This document shows positions 7,385-16,101 of a DNA stretch of 28,350 bases, one piece after another. A program made the translations under genes and the position numbers. The notes under the pieces were generated by a model, which had not been told where the DNA came from, searched no databases, and worked only from the letters and a program-made list of their open reading frames with translations. Each line of letters opens with the position of its first letter. Position 1 is the stretch's first letter. The stretch comes from JAWXTS01 sp044433305 (GTDB taxonomy: Bacteria; Bacteroidota; Bacteroidia; Bacteroidales; Rikenellaceae). The stretch lies in the NCBI GenBank assembly GCA_044433305.1, contig JAWXTS010000015.1, forward strand, positions 1 to 28,350, in the 5' to 3' direction.

Positions 7385-8683
7385 ATGAAAAGGAAAATAT
7401 TATTTTGTTTAGCTATTTGCTTCTTTCTGGGTTCTGTGGCAACCTTATTTATCAAAAAACCAAACACGCAAGAACCTGAAACAGAAGAAATTATAGAGCC
7501 AAATCTATTGTTTGGCATTGAAGTCGATAATTACGACACTCTATCGGGCACTATTGCTTCAGGTCAGACGCTATCTGTAATTTTTGAGCGTTATGGTCTG
7601 TCGGCTCTAACAACACATAATGTTGAAAAAGCCTCTGAACCTGTGTTCAAACTCAGCAACATCCGTGCCAACAACCCATACACCGTGTTCCTTAGCAAGG
7701 ACTCTACACGTCGTTTATGCCACTTCGTCTACGAAAAAGACCTTACAGACTATATAACCTTCTCGTTTGAGAATGACACCATAGCCATTGCCGAGGGCCA
7801 GAAAGAAGTAAGAACAGAACGCGTGGTAGGCGGCGGCTCTATCGAAAGCTCTCTATGGAATAGCATGGTGGCAAATGGAATGCCAGGTGGACTAGCCATG
7901 GAGCTGTCAGACATCTACGCATGGAGCATAGACTTCTTCGGCATACAAAAGGGAGACAGCTATCGCGTTATCTACGACCAGAAATATGTAGATTCTACAC
8001 GCATAGGAACAGGAACAATATATGGCGCGTGGTTCGACCATGGCGGCAAACGCTACTATGCCATACCTTTTAAACAAGACGACAAGCTCACCTACTGGGA
8101 CCAAGACGGTAACAGCCTGCGCAAACAGTTCTTGAAGGCCCCACTCCAATACTCACGTATAAGTTCTCGCTTTAGTAATGCACGTACTCACCCTGTGCTT
8201 AAGATTGTACGTCCTCACCACGGTGTAGACTACGCTGCGCCATCGGGCACACCTGTTCACACGGTAGCCGACGGTACGGTGATATTCAGAGGCTGGACCA
8301 ATGGTGGAGGTAACACCGTCAAGATTAAACATGCACGCCAGATGCAAACCACATATATGCACCTTAAGGGTTTTGCAAAGGGCCTAGCAGTAGGACAGAG
8401 AGTGAGCCAAGGCGATTTGATTGGATATGTCGGCTCGACAGGTCTTTCAACTGGTCCTCACCTAGACTTTAGACTTTATATAGGAGGTACGGCCGTAGAC
8501 CCACTTAAGGCTCCATCAGAGCCAGCAGAACCACTAGCAGAGCAGAATATGGAACGATTTAATTCTATTCGCGATAGAATAGTTGCAGAGCTAGACGGCA
8601 CAGCTGCTGACTCAACAAAGGTCTCTCTACAAGAAATAGAGGGCATACTTCCCGACACCACAACAGTTACAATGCCAGAATAA
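7385..8683 (+). CDS. M23-family peptidoglycan metallopeptidase, membrane-anchored
   Basis: A 432-residue envelope protein. MKRK plus a hydrophobic stretch (about residues 5-23) forms an uncleaved anchor or signal peptide. A middle region (about 40-250) resembles the N-terminal accessory domains of bacterial M23 endopeptidases such as MepM. The catalytic LytM/M23 domain (about 270-380) shows HHGVD with the zinc ligands H278 and D282, YMHL with the catalytic-type H326, and GPHLDF with H359. The last motif is normally HxH; here the second position is D361, so a direct zinc ligand is replaced. M23 enzymes cut peptidoglycan cross-links or act as amidase regulators. Activity is therefore probable but not certain. 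It heads a tight four-gene unit; the next gene starts 5 bases after its stop. Confidence 0.9.
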   Translation: MKRKILFCLAICFFLGSVATLFIKKPNTQEPETEEIIEPNLLFGIEVDNYDTLSGTIASGQTLSVIFERYGLSALTTHNVEKASEPVFKLSNIRANNPYTVFLSKDSTRRLCHFVYEKDLTDYITFSFENDTIAIAEGQKEVRTERVVGGGSIESSLWNSMVANGMPGGLAMELSDIYAWSIDFFGIQKGDSYRVIYDQKYVDSTRIGTGTIYGAWFDHGGKRYYAIPFKQDDKLTYWDQDGNSLRKQFLKAPLQYSRISSRFSNARTHPVLKIVRPHHGVDYAAPSGTPVHTVADGTVIFRGWTNGGGNTVKIKHARQMQTTYMHLKGFAKGLAVGQRVSQGDLIGYVGSTGLSTGPHLDFRLYIGGTAVDPLKAPSEPAEPLAEQNMERFNSIRDRIVAELDGTAADSTKVSLQEIEGILPDTTTVTMPE

Positions 8684-8688
8684 CCGCT

Positions 8689-9144
8689 ATGACACAAGAA
8701 GTTGGCAATATAGTAGACCCTCGCATAGAGAAGTTTATACTTAAACATCACGTTCTTACTCTTGCAACAAGTCATGACAACAAGAGCTATTGCTCTAACA
8801 TGTTCTACACCTACTTGCCTGAGCATAAGGCTCTTGTATTCACATCGTCTGAATCGACGCTACACGGACAGCAGGCCTTGTTAAACCCTGATGTCTCGGC
8901 CAGCATCGTGGTTGAGAGTAAGGTTGTGGGCATCTTGCAGGGCGCGCAGATTTGCGGTACGATAAAAAGCCAATCCGACCAGAGCATCCCAGAGCAAATA
9001 AAAACAGATATGCGCAACAGCTACTTAAAGCGTTTTCCTTATGCCATTGCTGCCGAGCTGAATCTATGGCTGCTAGAGGTTGACTTTATAAAATTTACAG
9101 ACAACAAACTTGGATTTGGCAAGAAACTAATATGGCAGAAGTAA
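8689..9144 (+). CDS. YhbP/UPF0306-like FMN-binding split-barrel protein
   Basis: A 151-residue soluble protein of the pyridoxamine-phosphate-oxidase-like split-barrel fold. The N-terminal HHVLTLATS strand and the CSNMFYTY segment fit that fold. The C-terminal phrase KFTDNKLGFGKKLIW is the signature of E. coli YhbP (UPF0306), together with the preceding RFPYA. YhbP-type proteins are predicted flavin binders with no settled reaction, so no function is assigned. The gene follows the M23 gene by 5 bases, and its last 13 bases overlap the start of the SDR gene, which suggests translational coupling. Confidence 0.85.
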   Translation: MTQEVGNIVDPRIEKFILKHHVLTLATSHDNKSYCSNMFYTYLPEHKALVFTSSESTLHGQQALLNPDVSASIVVESKVVGILQGAQICGTIKSQSDQSIPEQIKTDMRNSYLKRFPYAIAAELNLWLLEVDFIKFTDNKLGFGKKLIWQK

Positions 9145-10163
9145 GTTCAGATAAAAATATCATTGCAGTAACTGGCAGCACAGGGCTACTAGGCAGCTAC
9201 CTTATAAAGGAGCTAGTGAGTTGTGGCCAGCACAATATACGTGTGCTGCTACGCAGTGAGTCGAACCCTCAGAAGCTATTTTCTTTTTTAGAGCACCACA
9301 ACATCAAGGCGCAAGGCATAGAAGTTGTCCAGTTCAATATGTCCAACCCCTTTGAGTGGGCCGACAAACTTAAGGGCGTAAAGACACTCTATCACTGTGC
9401 GGCGGTGGTTGCCATAGGAGGCATTGACCCTCAAGAAATAATAACAGTCAACCGCGAGCTAACAGCCAAGGTAGTTGATGGCTGCATAGCATCTGGCGTG
9501 GACTTGCTTGTACATGTAAGCTCGATAGCCACACTCGGAGGCTCGAAGAACAAGGGCATAATGGTAAATGAGAATATGCACCTTGACAACTTCGCCAACT
9601 GCTCGGCCTATACCATAAGTAAGTTCTTTGCCGAGAATCAAGTTAAGCGAGGTGCGATATTCGGGCTTAAAACCATCATCGTTCACCCTGCCATAATCCT
9701 AGGCAGCTCAAGCGCAGAGTCAAGTGGCTCGGCATCGATAGCCTCTCAGGCAATCAACAAAGGCGTGTTCTACACTCAAGGAGTCATAGGGTATGTAGAT
9801 GTGGTGGATGTGGCGAGGGCCATGGTCATGCTGTCCTCTCAAGACAAGGCAGTAAATAAAAGCTACCTGCTATGTTCAGAAAACGCTTCATACAAACACA
9901 TAATAGAGACCATACGTAAGGTAGCAAAGAAACCAGCACCAATATGTGGTGTGGGCTACAAAATGCTTTCGGCGATTGCCTCAATGGGCAAGCTATGGGA
10001 GAAGATAAGTGGCACCAAAGCTGTCATAACAAAGGATATAGCTCGCAACATGTGCACAAAGTCATATTATGATGGCTCGCTAATATCGCGCGAGTTTAAT
10101 TTTAGCTACACCCCACTAGACCAGACTCTAGAGCGTATAACAAAGGAATACCTTTTAAAATAA
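9132..10163 (+). CDS. Extended short-chain dehydrogenase/reductase (NAD(P)-dependent epimerase/reductase type)
   Basis: A 343-residue Rossmann-fold enzyme. The glycine motif TGSTGLLG (G15, G18, G21) binds the dinucleotide. The segment VSSIATLG supplies the catalytic serine/threonine region, and YTISK supplies Y160 and K164. The arrangement resembles dihydroflavonol-4-reductase/3-beta-HSD-like extended SDRs rather than sugar-nucleotide epimerases, but the substrate is not recognisable. The start codon lies inside the end of the YhbP-like gene, and ispD follows after 5 bases, so it is in the same transcript. Residues near 30-40 (VLLRSESN, with arginine after the second strand) suggest NADPH preference; that is inference. 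Confidence 0.87.
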   Translation: MAEVSSDKNIIAVTGSTGLLGSYLIKELVSCGQHNIRVLLRSESNPQKLFSFLEHHNIKAQGIEVVQFNMSNPFEWADKLKGVKTLYHCAAVVAIGGIDPQEIITVNRELTAKVVDGCIASGVDLLVHVSSIATLGGSKNKGIMVNENMHLDNFANCSAYTISKFFAENQVKRGAIFGLKTIIVHPAIILGSSSAESSGSASIASQAINKGVFYTQGVIGYVDVVDVARAMVMLSSQDKAVNKSYLLCSENASYKHIIETIRKVAKKPAPICGVGYKMLSAIASMGKLWEKISGTKAVITKDIARNMCTKSYYDGSLISREFNFSYTPLDQTLERITKEYLLK

Positions 10164-10168
10164 CAGCC

Positions 10169-10846
10169 ATGACAAAAGTCACTATCATCATAGTTGCTGG
10201 AGGCAGCGGCACTCGCATGGGAGCAGCCATACCCAAGCAATTCCTAAAGATTGCCTCCAAGGTTATTCTTATGCACACCATAGAAGCATTTACCAGCGTC
10301 CTGCCACAGGCAAAGATAGTTGTCGCCCTACCCCAAGAGCATATAGCAATGTGGGAGAAACTATGTAAGGAGCACAACTTCGACATTCCCCACACCACTT
10401 GCCAAGGAGGCAGCACTCGCTTCGCCTCTGTAAAGAACGCGCTTAGCTTTGCCCTCGAGGGAGAATATATAGCCATACATGATGGCGTTAGGCCTTTGGT
10501 CTCAGAGGCTGTGATAACTAACGCCCTAGACAAAGCAAAGCAGGTGGGCAGCGCAATACCAGTTGTTATGCCCGTAAGTTCGCTACGCAGAGCCACAGAG
10601 GGCAGCAGCCAATCGGTAGATAGGACCGAATATCGCGAGGTGCAGACGCCTCAGGTCTTCGAGCGCGAGTTGATACTTAAGGCCTACGAGCAACCTTTCA
10701 GCGAGCTTTTTACTGACGACGCCTCAGTCGTAGAGACCCTCGGTCATGAAATAGGACTCAGCCAGGGCAGCTATGAGAATATAAAAATAACCTCGAAGGT
10801 AGATCTTGCTACCGCCGAGGCTATTATCTTAAATCGTTGTATGTAG
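10169..10846 (+). CDS. ispD: 2-C-methyl-D-erythritol 4-phosphate cytidylyltransferase
   Basis: A 225-residue enzyme of the non-mevalonate (MEP) pathway that couples CTP to methylerythritol phosphate on the way to IPP and DMAPP. Motifs: the CTP-binding AGGSGTRMG (about residues 8-16) with PKQFL after it, GGSTRFASVKNAL, HDGVRPLVS, TPQVFE and TDDASVVE near the C-terminus, all in IspD order. It is the last gene of the unit starting with the M23 peptidase. Its stop is 7 bases from the stop of the convergent cysS gene, so there is no room for a separate terminator. The product feeds undecaprenyl phosphate and quinones, a plausible but unproven reason for its place beside an envelope peptidase. Confidence 0.95.
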   Translation: MTKVTIIIVAGGSGTRMGAAIPKQFLKIASKVILMHTIEAFTSVLPQAKIVVALPQEHIAMWEKLCKEHNFDIPHTTCQGGSTRFASVKNALSFALEGEYIAIHDGVRPLVSEAVITNALDKAKQVGSAIPVVMPVSSLRRATEGSSQSVDRTEYREVQTPQVFERELILKAYEQPFSELFTDDASVVETLGHEIGLSQGSYENIKITSKVDLATAEAIILNRCM

Positions 10847-10853
10847 CAGGAGT

Positions 10854-12320
10854 TTATTCTAGCTCCCAGTCATAACCATCTTTGCGGTCCTTGACCCTCA
10901 CTCCAAAGGAAGTCAGCTCATCGCGTATCTTATCCGAGAGTGCCCAGTTCTTAGAAGCCTTAGCCTCCATACGCATATCTAATAAGGTGTTCACAAGGTT
11001 AGATATAAGCTCTGTATTGTCAGATGCATTACCATCTTTAAGACCCAACACATCAAATACTATGCTATGAACAAAGCTCTTCAACTCTGCCAAATCAGAA
11101 GCCGAGATACTTTGGCTTCCGTCATATAGCTGATTGATAATACGCACCCAGTCAAACAGAACGGAGATAGCTATCGGAGTGTTAATATCGTCATCCATAG
11201 CCTCCATAACGCGCGTTTTGATATCGCTAATATCTACCGTAGAGCTGTCCTTAGCCACTATCTTATCTAGTATGGCCACACCTTTGAGTAATCTATCAAG
11301 TCCCTTTTCGGCAGCTTGCAGAGCCTCGTTAGAGAAGTCCAGCGTACTGCGATAGTGAGCCTGAAGCGCAAAGAAACGAATGGTCATAGGCGAATACGAT
11401 TGCTCCAGCAGTTCGTGCAAACCAGAGAACATCTGCTCCAAAGTTATGAAGTTGCCAAGCGACTTACCCATCTTACGACCGTTGATGGTCATCATATTGT
11501 TGTGTACCCAGTAGCGCGCTGAGTCGTGCCCGCAGGCAGCTGTGCCCTGAGCAATCTCGCACTCGTGGTGAGGGAACATAAGGTCCATACCACCGCCGTG
11601 AATATCGAAGTTCTCGCCAAGATACTTGGTGCTCATGGCCGAGCACTCTAGGTGCCAACCAGGGAAGCCCTCGCTCCATGGAGATGGCCAGCGCATGATA
11701 TGCTCTGCTGAGGCTTTCTTCCACAGCGCAAAGTCAAAGGAACTGTTTTTGTCACTCTGACCGTCCAACTCGCGCGTACCAGCCTGCAAGTCATCGAGCA
11801 CACGACCCGAAAGGCATCCGTAGTTGTAATCGGCATTATATTTTTGGACGTCAAAATAGACAGAACCGTTTTTTTCGTAGGCATAACCGTTAGCCAAAAT
11901 CTTCTTAATAAGTTCGATTTGCTCGATTATATGACCCGAAGCGCGAGGCTCAATACTAACAGGAAGTACGTTTAGAGAGTCCATGGCTCTGTGGTAACTG
12001 TCTGTATAGAACTGAGCAACCTCCATAGGCTCTAGCTGCTCCAGTCGAGCCTTCTTAGCGATTTTATCTTCGCCCTGATCGGCATCGTTTTCGAGGTGAC
12101 CAACATCGGTTATATTACGCACATAGCGCACTTTATAGCCTATAAAAGTTAAATATCGAAATAATATATCGAAGGTCACAGCAGGACGAGCATGGCCCAA
12201 ATGAGGCTCACCATAGACCGTAGGACCACAAACATATAGGCCCACCATAGGCGCGTTTAGTGGCACAAACTCTTCTTTGGTTCTTGAGAGCGTATTGTAT
12301 AAATGTAGTTTATTATCCAT
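10854..12320 (-). CDS. cysS: Cysteinyl-tRNA synthetase
   Basis: Class I aminoacyl-tRNA synthetase of 488 residues that charges tRNA-Cys. The zinc-binding YVCGPTVY (C31) precedes the HIGH-type signature HLGH (40-43). Further zinc-site residues lie in GWHLECSAM and MFPHHECEIAQ, and the KMSKS loop reads KMGKS before LGNFIT. The C-terminal DALR-like helical domain follows, ending KDRKDGYDWELE. The frame can be extended to a TTG at 12341, but that TTG is inside the promoter element at 12339-12346, so the ATG at 12320 (MDNKLHLYN) is chosen. Its 3' end nearly meets ispD. Confidence 0.97.
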   Translation of the reverse strand: MDNKLHLYNTLSRTKEEFVPLNAPMVGLYVCGPTVYGEPHLGHARPAVTFDILFRYLTFIGYKVRYVRNITDVGHLENDADQGEDKIAKKARLEQLEPMEVAQFYTDSYHRAMDSLNVLPVSIEPRASGHIIEQIELIKKILANGYAYEKNGSVYFDVQKYNADYNYGCLSGRVLDDLQAGTRELDGQSDKNSSFDFALWKKASAEHIMRWPSPWSEGFPGWHLECSAMSTKYLGENFDIHGGGMDLMFPHHECEIAQGTAACGHDSARYWVHNNMMTINGRKMGKSLGNFITLEQMFSGLHELLEQSYSPMTIRFFALQAHYRSTLDFSNEALQAAEKGLDRLLKGVAILDKIVAKDSSTVDISDIKTRVMEAMDDDINTPIAISVLFDWVRIINQLYDGSQSISASDLAELKSFVHSIVFDVLGLKDGNASDNTELISNLVNTLLDMRMEAKASKNWALSDKIRDELTSFGVRVKDRKDGYDWELE

Positions 12321-12338
12321 ATCTTTTCTTTTGAAGCT

Positions 12339-12346
12339 CAAAATTA
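12339..12346 (-). promoter_or_regulatory. -7 promoter element of cysS
   Basis: Reads TAATTTTG on the - strand, a full match to TAnnTTTG, ending 18 bases upstream of the ATG at 12320. No TTTG is present at the expected upstream spacing. Confidence 0.5.
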
Positions 12347-12398
12347 CAAACTTTCTGCGTAAAAAATATATTTTTATGGTTTTAACATCTTATTTTCT

Positions 12399-12406
12399 TA
12401 CTTTTG
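12399..12406 (+). promoter_or_regulatory. -7 promoter element of the DUF2723 gene
   Basis: TACTTTTG matches TAnnTTTG and ends 33 bases before the ATG at 12440. The upstream -33 position carries no TTTG. Confidence 0.5.
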
Positions 12407-12439
12407 TCGTTAAATAAGTCGAAAATTTAAGAATTACTT

Positions 12440-15400
12440 ATGAACAACTTCAAAAGAAATAACATTATCGTTGGCTGGGTAAGCTTTGCTATTGCAATGA
12501 TAACCTATATTCTGACCATAGAACCATCAGCATCGCTGTGGGATTGTAGCGAGTTTATCGCTACCTCCTTCAAGCTAGAGGTAGGCCACCCACCAGGGGC
12601 CCCTCTGTTTATGATGATTTCACGATTATTTGCAATCTTCGCACCAGATGTGACCAAGGTCGCTGTCATGATTAACGCCATGTCGGCCACAGCCAGTGCC
12701 TTTACAATATTGTTCTTGTTCTGGAGTATCACTCACATAGCACGCAAGCTATATGAGAAGAACGGTAAGACCATGAATGTTGGCCAAATGTGGGCTGTGC
12801 TTGGCGCAGGCTTCATCGGAGCTACCGCCTATACTTTTACCGATACATTCTGGTTCTCGGCAGTCGAGGGCGAGGTATACGGACTATCGTCTTTCTTTAC
12901 GGCCATAGTGTTCTGGGCCATCTTGAAATGGGAAGATATTGCCGACGAGCCTCACTCAAACCGATGGCTGATACTCATAGCCTACCTTACGGGACTTGCC
13001 ATAGGTGTGCATCTACTTAACCTGCTGGTTCTTCCTGCCGTGGCTCTTATCTACTATTTCCGCAAGAGCAAGCAAATCAGCAGCGTTGGTATAATCAAGG
13101 CTCTTGCAGTTTCGGGCGTGGTGCTTATAGCTGTGATGTTTATTATAATACCAGGGACTATATCTCTTGGCGCAGGCTTCGACCGATTCTTTGTAAACAC
13201 TCTGGGACTACCTATTAACATGGGTATCACCTTCTATGCTTTTGCAGTGTTCGCACTCCTAGGATATGGCATATATTATACTCACAAGAAAGGCCACGTG
13301 ATACTCAACACCATAATGTTGTGTCTTAGCGTTGTTGTGCTTGGCTACTCTAGCTATGCCTCGGTGCTGATACGTTCATCGGTAAACCCTCCTATGAATA
13401 GTAACGGACCAACAAACCCTTACTCGCTTCTTTCGCTACTAAACCGCGACCAATATGGCGCACGCCCATTGGTTACTGGTCCTGTATATTCTTCGCCTCC
13501 AGTAAACATCGAGTATAAAGATGCTTACTATGTTGGCGATGATGGCAAGTACCAAAAAGGACAAACCGTAAAGGGCTATGTTTATGACCCTGAGTTCAAG
13601 TTCTTCTTCCCTCGTATGCACTCGTCTCAACAGCGCGACATAGAAGCATACCAAAGCTGGGTGGATATTCAGGGACAAGTTATACCTTTCCAAGGACAAG
13701 CAATCGAGGTACCTACCTTTGGAGACAACTTCAAGTTCTTTATGAGCTACCAGCTCAACTTCATGTACTGGCGTTACTTCCTATGGAACTTCGTAGGTCG
13801 TCAGTCTGACGTTCAGTCTACGGGTCAGCTCACCGACGGCAACTGGCTATCGGGCATCAAGTTTATAGACGAGGCCATAACTGGCCCTCAGGATGACTTG
13901 CCGTATGATTTGGAGAACAACAAGGGACGCAACAAATACTACTTCCTACCGCTTCTATTGGGCTTGATAGGACTTATCTTCCAGCTCAACCGCGACGGCA
14001 AGAACTTCTCGGTTGTGGCAATGCTATTCTTCATGACAGGTATAGCCATCACCATCTACCTCAACTCACCACCCGTGGAGCCTCGCGAGCGCGACTATGT
14101 GTTTGCAGGATCGTTCTACGCCTTTGCAATATGGATAGGACTTGGTGTGCTCGGTGTCTATGATGCTATCTCGGGCTTTTTCAAAAAGAACGACTCTGCG
14201 GCAGCCATCCTTGCAACAGTAGCGTGCCTATGTGTGCCAGCCATACTATTCAGCGAGAACCTTGATGACCACAACCGCTCGGGCCGCTATGTGGCGCGCG
14301 ACTTTGGACAAAACTACCTAAACTCAACCTTGCCAAACGCCATAATCATGAACTATGGCGACAACGACACTTTCCCTTTGTGGTATTCTCAGGAGGTTGA
14401 AGATGTAAGAACCGACGTAAGAGTTATGAACATGAGCTACCTTGGTGGCGAGTGGTACATAGACCAGATGAAGCTTAAGTCTAACAAATCTGAGGCTCTG
14501 CCATTCTCTCTGCCTCGCTCGAAATATACATACAACAACGAGTTCTTGTTGATAGAGGACGTTGTGGGTCAACCTGTCGACATCAAGCAAGTCATGGCAT
14601 TTATCATTAGCGATAAGCCAGAAACTAAGATAAGCCTTGGAGACCGTCAAGCCGACTACATCCCTACAAACAAAATCACCATCCCTGTAAACAAGAAGAA
14701 TGTCATAGAAAGCGGCATTGTAAGCGCCAAGGATTCTCTGCTTATCGAGGACACCATAACGCTAAATATCACCAAAAGCAATGTTGACCGTAGCGAGATG
14801 ATGCTCCTAGATTTGCTAGCCAACTTCGACTGGAAACGCCCTATATACTTCACTCAGACCCACACCCTAGATGCACTAGGATTGCGCGACTATATGCAGT
14901 ATGATGGCTTTGCCTTTAGACTTGTGCCTATCAAGACACCTACCAAGAGTGTTATCGAGGTGGGACGTATAGACACTGAGCATTTGTATGACTTGCTTAT
15001 GAACACCTTTAAGTATGGCAACATCGCCGACCCTAAGGTTTATGCAGACCACTTTATACAAACAACATTCAACGCTGCACAGACTCGTACCGCCTTTGCA
15101 CGCCTAGCCAAACAGCTTATAGCAGAGGGCGACACAGTGCGCGCAGTGGAGGTTCTTGACCGCTGCTTGGAGGTTATTCCTTATCCTCAGATAGGACACA
15201 CCTACGCGCTTACCATACCTCTTATCGAGGCCTACTACATGGCTGGCGAAGCAGACAAGGCCAATGAGATTTTGGTTGACTATGCAACACTGCTAAAACA
15301 AAAGATAAACTATGTTCAGCGTTTTGACGTATTGCCAGAACAAGAGTTCCGCGAGCACATCTCTATGCTCTATGAGCTATACACTCAAGCGGCACGCAAC

Positions 15401-15460
15401 GCACAGAAGGAAATTAGTGCGGACATAGAGAAATTCTTCGGCGACAACAACATATTATAA
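12440..15460 (+). CDS. DUF2723 / TMEM260-like polytopic membrane protein, candidate GT-C glycosyltransferase
   Basis: A 1006-residue protein with many membrane helices in its first ~330 residues and again around 490-590, then a large soluble part. The first extracytoplasmic loop after helix 1 holds WDCSEF (34-39) and then GHPPGAP (49-55). This acidic loop layout is typical of GT-C glycosyltransferases using lipid-linked sugars and of the DUF2723 family. A second conserved phrase, PPVEPRERDY, lies near residue 550. Residues about 880-990 look like tetratricopeptide helices (LAKQLIAEGDTVRAVEVLDRCLEV). The vertebrate DUF2723 member TMEM260 is a protein O-mannosyltransferase; a sugar-transfer role here is inference. 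The rnhB gene overlaps its stop codon by one base. Family assignment is firm, function is not. Confidence 0.85.
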   Translation: MNNFKRNNIIVGWVSFAIAMITYILTIEPSASLWDCSEFIATSFKLEVGHPPGAPLFMMISRLFAIFAPDVTKVAVMINAMSATASAFTILFLFWSITHIARKLYEKNGKTMNVGQMWAVLGAGFIGATAYTFTDTFWFSAVEGEVYGLSSFFTAIVFWAILKWEDIADEPHSNRWLILIAYLTGLAIGVHLLNLLVLPAVALIYYFRKSKQISSVGIIKALAVSGVVLIAVMFIIIPGTISLGAGFDRFFVNTLGLPINMGITFYAFAVFALLGYGIYYTHKKGHVILNTIMLCLSVVVLGYSSYASVLIRSSVNPPMNSNGPTNPYSLLSLLNRDQYGARPLVTGPVYSSPPVNIEYKDAYYVGDDGKYQKGQTVKGYVYDPEFKFFFPRMHSSQQRDIEAYQSWVDIQGQVIPFQGQAIEVPTFGDNFKFFMSYQLNFMYWRYFLWNFVGRQSDVQSTGQLTDGNWLSGIKFIDEAITGPQDDLPYDLENNKGRNKYYFLPLLLGLIGLIFQLNRDGKNFSVVAMLFFMTGIAITIYLNSPPVEPRERDYVFAGSFYAFAIWIGLGVLGVYDAISGFFKKNDSAAAILATVACLCVPAILFSENLDDHNRSGRYVARDFGQNYLNSTLPNAIIMNYGDNDTFPLWYSQEVEDVRTDVRVMNMSYLGGEWYIDQMKLKSNKSEALPFSLPRSKYTYNNEFLLIEDVVGQPVDIKQVMAFIISDKPETKISLGDRQADYIPTNKITIPVNKKNVIESGIVSAKDSLLIEDTITLNITKSNVDRSEMMLLDLLANFDWKRPIYFTQTHTLDALGLRDYMQYDGFAFRLVPIKTPTKSVIEVGRIDTEHLYDLLMNTFKYGNIADPKVYADHFIQTTFNAAQTRTAFARLAKQLIAEGDTVRAVEVLDRCLEVIPYPQIGHTYALTIPLIEAYYMAGEADKANEILVDYATLLKQKINYVQRFDVLPEQEFREHISMLYELYTQAARNAQKEISADIEKFFGDNNIL

Positions 15461-16101
15461 TGGTTGCAAAGAATGATATTAAAAAGCGAGCGAGTGGAGA
15501 AAATAATCTGCTCGCTCCGTTTTTTTCAGATTTGCTGGAGGCAGGATGTGACGAGGCTGGACGCGGCTGCCTGGCTGGGCCTGTGTGTGCCGCAGCGGTA
15601 ATCTTGCCGCGAGAGTTCAGCCACCCTCTACTCAACGATTCTAAGCAGATGAGCGAGAAGAACCGATACCTGCTTCGCGAGGTTATAGAAACTAATGCCA
15701 TAGCGTGGGCCGTGGAGATGGTTTCGCCTCAGGAGATAGACAAGATAAACATCCTTAGGGCATCTTTCACTGCCATGTGTCGTGCTGTGGAGAAACTAAG
15801 TACAAAGCCCGAGATGTTGCTTATAGATGGCAACAGATTTTACAGCAGCCTCGACATACCTTACGAATGCTTTGTTGGCGGAGATGCACGCTATGCGTCT
15901 ATCGCTGCAGCCTCAGTGCTGGCCAAGACCTACCGTGACGACTACATGCTGGAGCTACACAAGCAGTATCCTATATATGATTGGAGTAAGAACAAGGGCT
16001 ACCCAACAAAGGCGCACAAACTAGCCATAGAGGAGCACGGGGTAACAGACCACCACAGAATGAGCTTCAACCACAGCTTGGGTCAGCTAAAACTATTCTA
16101 G
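15460..16101 (+). CDS. rnhB: Ribonuclease HII
   Basis: A 213-residue enzyme that cuts the RNA strand of RNA-DNA hybrids and removes single ribonucleotides from DNA. The N-terminal CDEAGRGCLAGPV (about residues 30-42) carries the D31 and E32 metal ligands; LLIDGNRF and KTYRDDYM carry the other acidic residues. NKGYPTKAH and HRMSFNHSLGQLKLF near the C-terminus match RNase HII. Its ATG overlaps the TAA of the DUF2723 gene (TAATG), so it is probably translated by coupling. Its last 9 bases overlap the end of the convergent metallo-hydrolase gene. Confidence 0.96.
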   Translation: MVAKNDIKKRASGENNLLAPFFSDLLEAGCDEAGRGCLAGPVCAAAVILPREFSHPLLNDSKQMSEKNRYLLREVIETNAIAWAVEMVSPQEIDKINILRASFTAMCRAVEKLSTKPEMLLIDGNRFYSSLDIPYECFVGGDARYASIAAASVLAKTYRDDYMLELHKQYPIYDWSKNKGYPTKAHKLAIEEHGVTDHHRMSFNHSLGQLKLF

